This document shows, in pieces, positions 52,521 through 61,900 of a DNA stretch of 64,000 nt (positions are counted from its first letter, which is position 1; every line of letters starts with the position of its first letter). The notes under the pieces were generated by a model. It saw only the letters and a list, made by a program, of their open reading frames with translations. It had not been told where the DNA came from and did not search any database. The stretch is from UBA981 sp942490995 (GTDB lineage: Bacteria > Pseudomonadota > Gammaproteobacteria > Ga0077536). The translations under genes were made by a program, and so were the position numbers. Where the stretch lies: assembly GCA_942490995.1 (NCBI GenBank), contig CALOBG010000014.1:124001-188000 (forward strand), read 5' to 3'.

Positions 52521-52916
52521 TCAGGACCCGTTTCGAGTACCGCGGTTATCGAGCGCCAGCGCGCCAGCGCCGTCCGCGACGAGAAAAAGGAATCCGCCCG
52601 CGATGGCAATGTTTTTCCAGAACATGATGAACTGGGTCTGGTCGGCGAAATCGAAATGAAACAACAGTGCCGACAGCACGCTAAAGCCCGCCAGCAAGAA
52701 AGCGGCAATCCGCGTCTTCCAGCCGAGGATAATGGCGATACCACCACCCAGTTCCAGCGCGATGACCACCGGCAACAGCAACGCCGGCACACCCATCGCC
52801 TCCATGTAAGCTGCCGTTCCTTCGTATCCACTGATTTTGCTGGCGCCGGCAAATACGAAGATCGCGGCGATGGCCAGGCGCCCAAGCAGAGTCAGATAGG
52901 GTTTTGCTGCATCCAT
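52521..52916 (-). CDS. DoxX family membrane protein
   Basis: 131 aa from ATG 52916, with GGGAGA upstream; a longer start (52973) adds a polar piece without a ribosome site. Four hydrophobic helices: 'LTLLGRLAIAAIFVFAGASKI', 'LLLPVVIALELGGGIAIILG', 'IAAFLLAGFSVLSALLFHF' and 'NIAIAGGFLFLVADG'. DoxX/DoxD-like proteins sit in the inner membrane and are often next to quinone- or thiol-related enzymes, as here with yqjG. Regulated probably by the LysR protein encoded at 50538. Confidence 0.9.
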   Translation of the reverse strand: MDAAKPYLTLLGRLAIAAIFVFAGASKISGYEGTAAYMEAMGVPALLLPVVIALELGGGIAIILGWKTRIAAFLLAGFSVLSALLFHFDFADQTQFIMFWKNIAIAGGFLFLVADGAGALALDNRGTRNGS

Positions 52917-53021
52917 GGTCCAGTCTCCCGAAGTCGTGGCCGGCCCGATGCCGGTGTTGATCGATAGCTTCACTGAGACCGAAACTGAAATAAACCCGAT
53001 TTCAATTAAATTACTGTTGCG

Positions 53022-53037
53022 TTATTGAGAACAATAA
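53022..53037. promoter_or_regulatory. TTATTG-AGAA-CAATAA dyad upstream of doxX
   Basis: A perfect 6-4-6 inverted repeat about 105 bases upstream of doxX. Its reverse complement TTATTGTTCTCAATAA matches 14 of 16 bases with 50512-50527 in front of the LysR gene. It is flanked by AT-rich sequence suitable for a promoter (52999-53015). It is probably the LysR operator of the doxX-yqjG operon. Confidence 0.6.
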
Positions 53038-53165
53038 TCCGTGGCTTTGCTGCCCGGTCAACGCGCCGCTGACCCACCGGATCGCCCGCGAGCCCGCCGC
53101 AACGCAAAAGGCCCAGGCAAACCGCCCGGGCCCTTTGCACCAGACCATTGCGCCGCTTCATCGCA

Positions 53166-54930
53166 TCACGGCAACTCGGCCAGCGCCGTCTTGCGCGCCG
53201 CCTCGAACTCGTCGCCCGGGCTCCATGCCGGCAACACCTCGTCGTTGGCGATGATCAGGCCGCACCAGAAACCAAGTTGCGCGTCCTGCACCAGCCCGTC
53301 GAAATTCCATTCGTCGCTCAGTTCATCGCTTGGCTGATGATAATTTTTCGCCGTGTACGCAGCGACCTGCTCGGCACCCCAGTTCGCCGGGCGGCCGATG
53401 AAATCGGTACCGCCCTTCATGTACATCGCGGGTACACCGATTCGCGCCAGCGCAAACTGGTCCGAGCGATAGAAATAGCCCTTGTCAGCATACTGGTCCG
53501 GCTTCGTAACCCGGCCCTGCTCTTTCGCGATGCCCTCGAGGATTACGTCGATAGTGGACTTGCCGAGACCGATGAAGGTCACGTCGTGCGTATGGCCCCA
53601 GATGTTGCCGCCGTCATAGTTAAGATTGGCAGCGATGCGTCCGGCCGGCACCGTCGGATTCGCCGCGTAGTATTCCGAGCCAAGCAAGCCCTGTTCTTCC
53701 GCGCCAACAAGGGCGATCTGTATGGAGCGACGCGGCGCGACCGGCAATGCCTTTAACGCCTTGGAAATAGCCAGGACCTGGGCTACACCGGTGGCGTTGT
53801 CGAAGGCACCGTTGTAGATCTTGTCGCCCGCCTCGTTCGGTGTCCCGATACCGAGGTGGTCGTGATGCGCCGTGTAGATGACCAGCTGATCTTTCAACAC
53901 CGGATCGCTGCCCGGAATAACACCCGAGTACATTCGCCGTCTGTACCCGGTTCAGCCTGTTTTCGATATCGAGCGACGTCTCGATCCCTAGCGCTACCGG
54001 TTCGAAATCGCGGTTGCTGCGCGCTTGTTCGCGCAGTCTGTCGAGATCATGACCATTGAGCGCGATCAACTTGCGCGCCGCTGTCTTCGGTAACCCAGGC
54101 TACGACCTTGCTGCTCGGCTCATCGCCCGCGGCAATTCAAATTGCTCGCCGGTCCACGAGGTCTGCACCACCTGGAACGGGTAACCTGCGGAGGGCACCG
54201 TGTGGATGATGATTGCACCCGCCGCGCCCTGGCGGGCTGCGCTTTCGTATTTGTAGGTCCAGCGGCCGTAGTAGAGGCGGCGATTACCTTCGAAAAGCTC
54301 GTCCGACCAGTCAGGGTCGTTGTTCAGCATCACCAGCACCTTGCCGCTGAGATCCTGGCCCTTGAAATCGTTCCAGTCGTATTCAGGCGCTTCGATGCCA
54401 TATCCGACAAATACCAGTTCGGCGTCGCTCAGGGCCGCATGCTCGGACTGCACGCCGCTGCCGGCGATGTATTCGCTGCCGGCTGCCAGTTCGAGTTCAC
54501 CGTCCCCTGTGAATTTCCATACCGGCGGCATTGTCGAGTTGATGCCGATCAGGTCAAAAGACTGCTCCCAGCGGCCACCGACGGCGCCGGGTTGATACCC
54601 GAGTTTCTGCAACTCCTCAACGATGTAGCGCCGCGCCATGCGATCGCCCTCGCTGCCCGGGCCGCGCCCGCCCATCTCGTCGCTGGAGAGCGCAGCCACC
54701 CAGGCACGGATGTCGTCACCATTGATCGAATCGGCGGCGCGGGTCGCCACGTCGGTGAATGGTGTCGCCGCAACCGCGGCCGGCTCTGCCGCAGCACCAG
54801 CCGCCGGCGCAGCAGCAGGCGCCGCCGCTTGTTGACCGGTGCCACTGTCAAGCTCACCACCACCGCAACCACCGATCACTACACCGGCAAACGCCAGCGG
54901 TAACACGACTCCAACAACCCTTTTCCTCAC
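53166..54930 (-). pseudogene. M28 family metallopeptidase lipoprotein, three frameshifts
   Basis: Start GTG 54930, with AGGAGAG upstream. A lipoprotein signal ends in 'GVVIGGCGGGE' (lipobox IGGC). An Ala/Pro-rich spacer is followed by the PA-like insert ('GKVLVMLNNDPDWSDELFEG') and the M28 zinc site 'IYTAHHDHLG...YNGAFDNATGVAQVLAISKAL...ALVGAEEQGLLGSEYY' with the final His in 'KNYHQPSDE'. The frame breaks three times: one base missing near 54131, one extra near 54078 and one extra near 53924. When these are corrected the protein reads without loss ('ELPAGDEPSSKVVAWVTEDSARKLIALNGHDLDRL...TANVLGVIPGSDPVLKDQ'). Three indels in one gene that keeps its full zinc site point to sequencing error. Confidence 0.8.
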
Positions 54931-55106
54931 CGGTACTCTCCTCGCAATCGCCGAAAAACGTCGCGCCGGGCGAGCGCCCCGCGCGTAAAGTGAGCGAGCA
55001 TACCGTAAACCCGGACCCGGCATTAACCCGCCGCGGTAAAGCGCTGGGCAGCGCGGCCCCGGCGCAACGGGTTAACATATGCCGACCATTCGATCCGGAG
55101 TTCCCC

Positions 55107-56870
55107 ATGACCGCTGCGCGAGGCATTTTCTGCTTGCTGCCCTTACTGCTCACCACGATACTGGCGCGGCCGGTACTCGGTGACGATCTGCAGGCCTTGT
55201 TCGACGAGGAGTGGGAATTCCGCCTGCGCGAGTTTCCGTTGCTTGCCACCTATGTCGGTCGCAATGAATACGATGACCGGCTTGGACGGGTAACGGCACA
55301 AGACCAGCAAAGGAGAGCCGAATACTGGCGCGGGATTCTGCAACGACTCGAGTCCCTCGAGCGGGAATCGCAATGGTCAAAAACCGACACGATAAACGCC
55401 GCGTTGTTTCGTCGCCAGTTACGCGATTCCATTGCCGACATCGAGTTTGGCGACTACCAGATACCGATACTGGTCGACGAGGGATTCCACACTTCTTTTG
55501 CCCGCCTGCCCAACGAAATGCCGTTCCGTACCGTCGCCGACTACGAGCATTACCTCGCACGACTGCAGGACTGGCCACGCTACGTCGGCGAACAAATCGG
55601 CAACATGCGCGCGGGGCTGGAGCGTGGCATGACCCAACCGCGGGTGATTCTCGAGGGCTTCGACAGCGGGATCGCCGCCCACATCGTCGCCGACCCCGAG
55701 GACAGCGTTTACTACGCGCCGCTGCGGCAGATGCCGGGCACGATCTCCGCGAGCGAGGCCGAGCGTCTGGGCGGCGCCACCATAACGGCGATCTCGGGCT
55801 CGGTCATTCCCGGCTACCAGGCATTTCTCGACTTCATGCGCGATGAATATCTTCCGGGCGCGCGAACCACGCTCGGCGCATACGCACTTCCCGACGGGCG
55901 CGCCTACTACAGCCACAAGATCCGCCAGTTCACCACGCTCGATCTCAGCGCCGACGAGATTCACCAGATCGGCCTCGACGAGGTCGCACGGATACGCAGC
56001 GAAATGCAGGCCATCATCGATGCGACGGAGTTCGCCGGCTCGTTTGCAGACTTCCTGGCGTTCCTGCGCAGCGATCCGCGCTTCTACCCCGATAGCCCGG
56101 AAGCACTGCTGAAGGAGGCCGCCTACATTGCCAAGACGATGGATGGCAAGCTCCCGGCATTGTTCAAAACCCTGCCACGTACACCCTATTCGGTCGCACC
56201 GGTACCCGCTGACATCGCCCCGAAATACACCGCCGGCCGCTATGTCCCCCCAGCCGCCGGAAGCACCCAGCCCGGTTATTACTGGGTCAACACCTATGCG
56301 CTGGAGAGCCGCCCGCTCTACACGCTTCCGGCGCTCACGTTGCACGAAGCCGTGCCCGGGCATCATCTGCAATGGGCGCTCGCGATCGAGCAGGAGGCCC
56401 AACCCGACTTCAGGCAGTACGACTACATCTCGGCCTATGGCGAGGGCTGGGGGCTGTATTCCGAATGGCTCGGCGTCGAAGCCGGCATGTACGAGGACCC
56501 CTATGACGACTTCGGTCGCCTGACCTACGAAATGTGGCGTGCATGCCGGCTGGTGGTCGATACCGGTTTGCATGACAAGGGCTGGAGCCGGGACCAGGCA
56601 CTCGATTACCTGGCCAGCAATACTGCGTTGTCGATTCACGAAGTAACGACCGAAACCGACCGCTACATCTCGTGGCCGGGCCAGGCACTTTCGTACAAGC
56701 TGGGGGAGCTGAAAATAAAGGCCTTGCGGCGTCGCGCCGAAGGCCAGCTTGGCGAAAATTTCGACCTGCGCGAGTTTCACGACACGATTCTGGCCAGCGG
56801 CTCGGTGACGCTGACAGTGCTCGAGCAACTCGTCGACGACTATATCGATGCGGCGCTTGCCCGGCAGTAA
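55107..56870 (+). CDS. DUF885 family secreted metallopeptidase-like protein (third copy)
   Basis: 587 aa from ATG 55107. Signal peptide: 'MTAARGIFCLLPLLLTTILARPVLG'. The catalytic signature is 'LTLHEAVPGHHLQWALAIEQE' with the second part 'YGEGWGLYSEWLGVEAGMYEDPYDDFGRLTYEMWRACRLVVDTGLH'; both are hallmarks of DUF885. A much longer open frame extends upstream to 54759 but its extra N-terminus is low-complexity and antisense to the M28 gene, so I do not use it. The protein is probably periplasmic and acts on peptides. Confidence 0.93.
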   Translation: MTAARGIFCLLPLLLTTILARPVLGDDLQALFDEEWEFRLREFPLLATYVGRNEYDDRLGRVTAQDQQRRAEYWRGILQRLESLERESQWSKTDTINAALFRRQLRDSIADIEFGDYQIPILVDEGFHTSFARLPNEMPFRTVADYEHYLARLQDWPRYVGEQIGNMRAGLERGMTQPRVILEGFDSGIAAHIVADPEDSVYYAPLRQMPGTISASEAERLGGATITAISGSVIPGYQAFLDFMRDEYLPGARTTLGAYALPDGRAYYSHKIRQFTTLDLSADEIHQIGLDEVARIRSEMQAIIDATEFAGSFADFLAFLRSDPRFYPDSPEALLKEAAYIAKTMDGKLPALFKTLPRTPYSVAPVPADIAPKYTAGRYVPPAAGSTQPGYYWVNTYALESRPLYTLPALTLHEAVPGHHLQWALAIEQEAQPDFRQYDYISAYGEGWGLYSEWLGVEAGMYEDPYDDFGRLTYEMWRACRLVVDTGLHDKGWSRDQALDYLASNTALSIHEVTTETDRYISWPGQALSYKLGELKIKALRRRAEGQLGENFDLREFHDTILASGSVTLTVLEQLVDDYIDAALARQ

Positions 56871-56972
56871 GCCGACAGCAGGCGGCGCGGCCGCGGCCAG
56901 CACGTATGCAGACACGGACGCTGCCCCGGTAGTATTGGCAGCAGTGCCCGAACCCGGAGCAATACCAGCGTA

Positions 56973-57865
56973 ATGGCCAGGCCAAGCGGTCGCCAGCCGG
57001 AAATTCTGTTTGTAACCGGCAAGGGTGGCGTAGGAAAATCCGTCGTGGCCGCGGCGCTCGCGCTGCGCGCGGCGAACGCCGGGCGCAAAGCCCTGCTGGT
57101 CGAATTCGGGCGGCAGAGCTTCTACGAACGCCTGCTCGGGCTGGCGCCTGGCACCGACCACTATCCGGGTCAACCGAACCTGTTGCTGCAACGGTGGGAG
57201 GAAGAGGCCTGCCTGCGCGAGTATGTCGGTCACTACGTGCCGCTTCGGCGTGCCACCGATTTCTTCCTCGACAACAAAATTATCCGCGCCTTGATCCGCG
57301 CCGCGCCGACCCTCAAGGAACTGGCCCTGATCGGCAAGGCAACAGGACCGCACCGTTTACGCTGGGCGCGTTCCGACCGCGACCTGGTGGTTATCGATGC
57401 CTTCTCGACCGGCCACTTCCTCGCCCTGCTGCGCGCACCGCGCGGTATCAACGAGGCCGTCCCGGCAGGCCCGGTTGGCCGTCAGACCGGAACGATTCTC
57501 GATGTACTGAAAGACCCGCAGAAGTGCCGCTTCGTTATCGTCACACTGGCGCAGGAGCTGCCGGTTAGTGAGGCGCTGGAATTGCATGGCGCCATTAAAG
57601 CGGAGACCGGCCAATCCGCCCGTATCGTTTGCAACAGGCTGCAACCAACCGTGTCAGGTTCAGAGCTGAAGCGCGCCGCCGCGAACCCGGGCACCGCCGC
57701 CGCCGCCACGTTCGCAAACCGTATCGAAACGGTACGAAACGCCAGTCCGAGTGGCTGCACAAGCTCGCGCGTGCAGACAAAAACACATTGCGATGGCCAC
57801 AGCATTACGTCGACAAGGGTGACGCCCTGATTGCGGCGCTGGCGCAGGAAACCGGGCAGATATGA
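56973..57865 (+). pseudogene. ArsA/GET3-family ATPase (first of a pair), one frameshift
   Basis: ATG 56973 opens 'SGRQPEILFVTGKGGVGKSVVAAALALRAANAGRKALLVEFG', a P-loop GKGGVGKS of the ArsA family. 'FVIVTLAQELPVSEALELHGAIKAETGQSARIVCNRLQPTVS' is also typical. Near 57737 one A is missing from a run, and the real C-terminus continues in another frame ('KRQSEWLHKLARADKNTLRWPQHYVDKGDALIAALAQETGQI') to a TGA at 57865. That stop overlaps the next gene's ATG (57862), confirming this C-terminus. It is expected to form a heterodimer with the second ArsA-like protein. Confidence 0.8.
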
Positions 57866-58971
57866 AGCCGATACTGGATCGCCACAACGTGATCGTTTGT
57901 ACCGGCAGCGGCGGTGTCGGCAAAACGACGATTGCCGCGGCGCTGGGCCTGATCGCGGCCCGGGCCGGACGCAGGGTACTGGTGCTGACCGTCGACCCCG
58001 CGCGGCGCCTCGCTGCCGCGCTGGGATTACAGCAAGGCGGCGGCGTCATCGAAGTGCCGCTGGACGCCAGTGGCTCTTTGCATGCGGAGATGATCCAGCC
58101 CAACCGGATTTTCGAGGACTATATCCGCAAAGTTGCACCCGGCGAGGAGCAGGCGCAGCGTATCCTCGACAACAAGCTGTACCAGCAACTGGCCACAACC
58201 TTGTCGGGCTCGCAGGAATTCACGTCGCTGCTGCGGCTGCGGGAGGCGGTCAGCGGCGGCGACTACGACCTGGTGGTGCTCGACACGCCGCCCACTGAAC
58301 ATGCCGCAGAATTTCTCGAGGCACCGGAGCGGCTCGCCTCACTGTTCGACGGTCGCGTGGCACGCTGGCTCAGCGGCAATCCGGACCAGAGTGGCCTGAT
58401 CAGCGGGCTGGTGCGGCGCGGCACTACCGCCGCATTGGCAATCCTGCAGTTGCTGACCGGCAAGGCCTTTATCAGCGAATTGACGGGGTTTTTCGACGGC
58501 GTGCGTTCAATCGCCGGTGATATCCGTGAATCGAGTCTGGATGCGCACCGCCTGCTCACCGGCTCCCGGACTGCGTTCATGCTGGTCTCGAGCCTCGACG
58601 CCGCCAAGATCCTGGAGGCCGAGGACTTTCGCACCGCGCTTGGCGACAGTGGCTACCGTCTCGCGGCAGTGATTGTGAACCGGGCCCACCCGGAGTGGTT
58701 TCGCGCCGATCAGGATGAGATAGCAGCCGGGCTGCAATTGGCCGGTGTACCCGGACTGGAAGAGCTGCACGGCGCGATGCGACGCTACTACTCGAGGCTC
58801 GGACGCGCCCATGCCGCATTTTCGCGCCTGCAGGGACATAAAACCCACGTCGTGAAACTGGCCGAACTCGACGATGAACCTGCCGGGCTCGAAGGGTTGC
58901 AACGGCTGGCGCGGTCGCTGACGACCGCGAATCGCCCTCGCGCCAGAAAACCGGGCAAGAGCAAGCGCTGA
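57862..58971 (+). CDS. ArsA/GET3-family ATPase (second of a pair)
   Basis: 369 aa, starting at an ATG that overlaps the previous stop (ATGA). The P-loop is 'VIVCTGSGGVGKTTIAAALGLIAARAGRRVLVLTVDPARRLAAALGL', followed by 'YDLVVLDTPPTEHAAEFLEAPERLASLFDGRVARWLSG', the switch region of ArsA/Get3. A basic C-terminus ends 'RARKPGKSKR'. Two adjacent copies resemble the two halves of eukaryotic-like dimers. Such pairs in proteobacteria are uncharacterised; arsenite pumping is unlikely without arsB nearby. Confidence 0.92.
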   Translation: MKPILDRHNVIVCTGSGGVGKTTIAAALGLIAARAGRRVLVLTVDPARRLAAALGLQQGGGVIEVPLDASGSLHAEMIQPNRIFEDYIRKVAPGEEQAQRILDNKLYQQLATTLSGSQEFTSLLRLREAVSGGDYDLVVLDTPPTEHAAEFLEAPERLASLFDGRVARWLSGNPDQSGLISGLVRRGTTAALAILQLLTGKAFISELTGFFDGVRSIAGDIRESSLDAHRLLTGSRTAFMLVSSLDAAKILEAEDFRTALGDSGYRLAAVIVNRAHPEWFRADQDEIAAGLQLAGVPGLEELHGAMRRYYSRLGRAHAAFSRLQGHKTHVVKLAELDDEPAGLEGLQRLARSLTTANRPRARKPGKSKR

Positions 58972-59262
58972 TCAGGGGCTTTCGGCGCGCTCAGATTCGC
59001 CGCGCGCCAGGCGCGAACTGTCGGTCACGACGCTCTCGGGCCGCTGCATAATTGCAAGTTCGCGGCGTGCCATCAGCATCCGCCACTTCGAAGTGAATGA
59101 CTGACCCGGGAAGTCGCCTTCATGACAATGATAGTCGGCGCCTTCGCCAGTGTAGTGGCAACCGTGCTCATCGAGAAGTATCTCCGCCGCGCCCGAGGCG
59201 GGCGGATACGCGAACATAGTCGCAACAATGAGTGTCGATGCTGACAGGAGCAATCTCCGCAC
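58972..59262 (-). CDS. Small secreted protein with YHCH-like motif
   Basis: 96 aa from a GTG at 59262 (VRRLLLSASTLIVATMFAYPPASGA, a signal peptide). The short mature part contains 'DEHGCHYTGEGADYHCHEGDFPGQSFTSKW', a Cys/His-rich motif like the YHYH/CHYNxxTGxYHCH type that I associate with small metal- or nuclease-related domains. A longer in-frame start cannot be ruled out. It converges on the ArsA pair with no gap (58971/58972). Confidence 0.6.
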   Translation of the reverse strand: MRRLLLSASTLIVATMFAYPPASGAAEILLDEHGCHYTGEGADYHCHEGDFPGQSFTSKWRMLMARRELAIMQRPESVVTDSSRLARGESERAESP

Positions 59263-59478
59263 AGTGTGCAATTCCTGACTTCGAATGGGAACCAAGATGC
59301 TACTACACCGTTGTCGCCACAGGCTTGCGCAGCGTCACACAATCCGTACCCGCGGTCGCGCCGATGGCGTGACAAAACCGATCACTGCGCCGCAGTGGCA
59401 ACGACCGAAGCTTCGCCGATGAGCGGACTCAAACCGCGTGGCGCGCGGCCCGGGCCCGCTGCTCTGCCGAGACAGATC

Positions 59479-59838
59479 TTATTCTCCGGCCGCCGATGAT
59501 GGCAGATAGCGGCGCACGGCAATGGGCTGAAGAGTCACGAGAACGCCGTCATCAGCGTCTTCGAACAACTCGTCAAGGACGTCGCAGAATGCCTCGATTT
59601 TGCTTTTCTCATCGATTATTTCCACCACTACCGGCAGATCGGTGGATATGTCCAGCAGGCGTGACGTATGGATGACCGAGTTGGCCCCATATGCCATCAG
59701 GCCCCGCCACGCGGTGGCACCGGCGAGCCCATGCTGGCGCGCGCTCTCGACGATCGCCGCATACAACGACTTGTGCTGGAGCTTGTCTGCCTCACCGACG
59801 TAGATGCTAAGCAGCGTTGCCTCACTATCTTTTCTCAT
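59479..59838 (-). CDS. DUF190 family protein
   Basis: 119 aa from ATG 59838. The PII-like fold of DUF190: 'LLSIYVGEADKLQHKSLYAAIVESARQHGLAGATAWRGLMAYGANSVIHTSRLLDISTDLPVVVEIIDEKSKIEAFCDVLDELF'. Genes of this family usually neighbour crcB, as here: crcB stops six bases before this ATG, so the two genes are clearly an operon. A regulatory role for fluoride export is likely. Confidence 0.94.
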   Translation of the reverse strand: MRKDSEATLLSIYVGEADKLQHKSLYAAIVESARQHGLAGATAWRGLMAYGANSVIHTSRLLDISTDLPVVVEIIDEKSKIEAFCDVLDELFEDADDGVLVTLQPIAVRRYLPSSAAGE

Positions 59839-59843
59839 TAGCG

Positions 59844-60233
59844 TTACCTGACGGTGCTGGCGACGAGAAGAACGCCGAGATAGAAACACAGAACGCTGCC
59901 TGCCAGAGTGCCGCCGAAATACAGTGAAGCGTAAAAATATTCCTTGTCCTGCATAAACGCATGCAGCTCATAGACAAACGAGGACAGCGTCGTAAACCCG
60001 CCACAAAAACCCGTCGCGAGAAACAGCCGTCCCATCGGTGACGGCCAGTTGAACGTGACCACCAGCTGCATCAGTAACCCGATGAGGAAACACCCGAGAA
60101 GGTTCGCGGTCAGCGTGCCATAGGGAAACTCGATGGAAAAAGACTGGCCGGCAAGGGCGGCAAGATAACGACAGGACGCGCCCAGCATGCCACCCAGACC
60201 CACCAGCAGAATCGATGTCAGGAATGTGCTCAT
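59844..60233 (-). CDS. crcB: Fluoride efflux channel CrcB (Fluc)
   Basis: 129 aa with four hydrophobic helices. Family motifs: 'GGMLGASCRYLAAL', 'PYGTLTANLLGCFLIGLL', 'TGFCGGFTTLSSFVYEL' (the TTLSSF region lines the fluoride path) and 'YFGGTLAGSVLCFYLGVLL'. Fluc channels are dual-topology dimers that expel fluoride from the cytoplasm. I could not find a fluoride riboswitch in the upstream 120 bases. The partner DUF190 gene follows directly. Confidence 0.96.
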   Translation of the reverse strand: MSTFLTSILLVGLGGMLGASCRYLAALAGQSFSIEFPYGTLTANLLGCFLIGLLMQLVVTFNWPSPMGRLFLATGFCGGFTTLSSFVYELHAFMQDKEYFYASLYFGGTLAGSVLCFYLGVLLVASTVR

Positions 60234-60348
60234 GATCGCGCGGCAAGGGCAAAACGCAGTGCCTTCACTCTATTAAGTCCGCTGCCGGAAGATGCCGCCA
60301 AATATAGCGGAGCCGCCGCGCCCAGGCGAGCGAGGCGTTTCGCAGCCG

Positions 60349-60873
60349 CTAACTCCCGCGTTCCATGACCGCATTGACGACATCGGCCAGTTCCTCCGCG
60401 CGCTGTGACCCCACCAGAATCGGTTTCTGGTCATGGAACTCGAGCCACACTCCCTCATCGCCTCTCACGGTGTAGGCATTGCTGCGGAAATTGGAACGCA
60501 GACCCCAGCCGCCGTAATTGCGCAACGGCTGGTATTTTCGTGCCGTGCACTGGCGAATTTCCGCAAAGCTAAATACCCGCCGCGAGATCGGCCTGAACGC
60601 CACGTAGACACCGTCGTCGCGCACTTCGACTTCGAGCCGCAGGACCACGAACAGCAATACGATTGCCGCGGAGATGCCAATTGCGCCACAGCTCGAAAGA
60701 ATCAGTGCCGTGTCAGACATCGGTCTGTTGCCCCATGGCTGCCCCAATACCAATTGCTGGTAAAGCGCCCAGCCAAATGTGACCAGCACAAAAAGCAGCG
60801 TCGCCAGGATGAAAAGCCACAGCAGCGGCTGGGTGAATCTCTGCACTTCCCTGTAGTGAACCGTTGCCTTCAC
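60349..60873 (-). CDS. Hypothetical membrane protein (PH-like, DUF6141-type)
   Basis: 174 aa from GTG 60873. Two membrane helices (about 15-37 'LLWLFILATLLFVLVTFGWALY' and 55-80) are followed by a soluble part 'EVRDDGVYVAFRPISRRVFSFAEIRQCTARKYQPLRNYGGWGLRS...YTVRGDEGVWLEFHDQKPILVGSQRAEELADVVNAVM', which resembles the bacterial PH-like domain of DUF6141 proteins. Upstream in-frame residues are low-complexity. Function unknown. Confidence 0.75.
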   Translation of the reverse strand: MKATVHYREVQRFTQPLLWLFILATLLFVLVTFGWALYQQLVLGQPWGNRPMSDTALILSSCGAIGISAAIVLLFVVLRLEVEVRDDGVYVAFRPISRRVFSFAEIRQCTARKYQPLRNYGGWGLRSNFRSNAYTVRGDEGVWLEFHDQKPILVGSQRAEELADVVNAVMERGS

Positions 60874-61234
60874 GCGCGCTAGAACTCCATGCGGATGGTG
60901 CCGCCTGGCCGGCCGCGGGCAGCCCGCTGCAGACGTCAGACTGGGGCAAGAGTAACCGAGCGGGCACAGGCTTGCCAAAAAGACTGGATTGCTCTTTGTG
61001 CTTTTCGACGGCCACAAACAGAGCGCTCGATCACGGCAAAGCCACTGACCCGCGGAATGCCGTTACGGGCGTTGCGGCGCACGCGATCGAGCGCCTCTGC
61101 GGGTCGCGTTACAGGCGCTGTTCGCCGTCCCGGACCCGCTGAACCAGTCGTCGTGCACACCTCCTCCGGCAGCGCTGGCAATCATTGCGCCGAACACCAC
61201 TCCGGCGCCGCCGCCCGAACCCGGCGGTTGCGGC
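60874..61234. other. Intergenic region without a recognisable gene
   Basis: About 360 bases between two minus-strand genes. Frames on both strands here give Arg/Ala-rich products. No terminator or repeat stands out. Confidence 0.35.
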
Positions 61235-61729
61235 CTAACGACAATCGCGGTCGCCGTCGCTCTCGCCACGCCGCATCGGCATGCCATCGATCAGCGCGAA
61301 AATCTCCCGCACCGGCACCGCACTGCGCCAGCGCTGCTTTATCGCGCCATCCTTGCCGATCAGGAGCAGCGCAAACGGTGTATCGGCCGGCGCCAGTCGG
61401 GCGATCATCCGGGCGGCCGACTGTGCCTCCACGGCCTGACCGTCGAGAAGCATCGTCGACGCTGCAATAATCACCAGCAGTCGCAGATCGCGATTGGAGA
61501 ATTCGCAGGCGTGCGCATCTGCCTGCCGCGTCATAGCCAGCAGATCCTGTTGTTGCGCCGAATCCGCGGCGATCACCAGGATGCGATCGGTCCAACGCGC
61601 CTGGTCGAGATTGAACTCAATCTCATCCGCAGCCGACGCGTTACCCGCGCCGAGCACGAACATGACAATCCCGCGGTGCAGCCAGGTTGCAAACACGCGC
61701 CAGGGCGGGCGAACGGCTTCGTTCATCAT
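61235..61729 (-). CDS. DUF4174 domain secreted protein
   Basis: 164 aa from the ATG ATG pair at 61729/61726. A hydrophobic leader ('WLHRGIVMFVLGAGNASA') suggests export. The DUF4174 pattern is 'FNLDQARWTDRILVIAADSAQQQDLLAM', 'FSNRDLRLLVIIA', 'PFALLLIGKDGAIKQRWRSAVPVREIFALIDGMPMRRGE', the last part being strongly conserved. These proteins have a thioredoxin-like fold without the CXXC pair. The role is unknown. Confidence 0.85.
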   Translation of the reverse strand: MMNEAVRPPWRVFATWLHRGIVMFVLGAGNASAADEIEFNLDQARWTDRILVIAADSAQQQDLLAMTRQADAHACEFSNRDLRLLVIIAASTMLLDGQAVEAQSAARMIARLAPADTPFALLLIGKDGAIKQRWRSAVPVREIFALIDGMPMRRGESDGDRDCR

Positions 61730-61900
61730 GACGTGATCGTACTCCAGGTCTGCCTGTCGCTTCGACATCTTTGCGGCATGTGGCGTTGCCGGTTCGTCCC
61801 GCTGCGGTATCATTTGCTCACGCCAACCGTTGCCGACCTGAACAAGGCACCGAGTCGGCACCCGGCTTCCGCTCCGCCCTCACCCGCGACAAGGCACCGC

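Noticed and set aside
54759..55106. N-terminal extension of the third DUF885 gene
   Set aside because: Extra residues are low-complexity and overlap the M28 start; a clear signal peptide begins at 55107.
55419..57353. 644-codon frame on the minus strand
   Set aside because: Antisense to the DUF885 and ArsA genes, which have complete motifs; its translation shows no family features.
60234..60360. Fluoride riboswitch upstream of crcB
   Set aside because: I could not find the conserved crcB-motif elements by eye.
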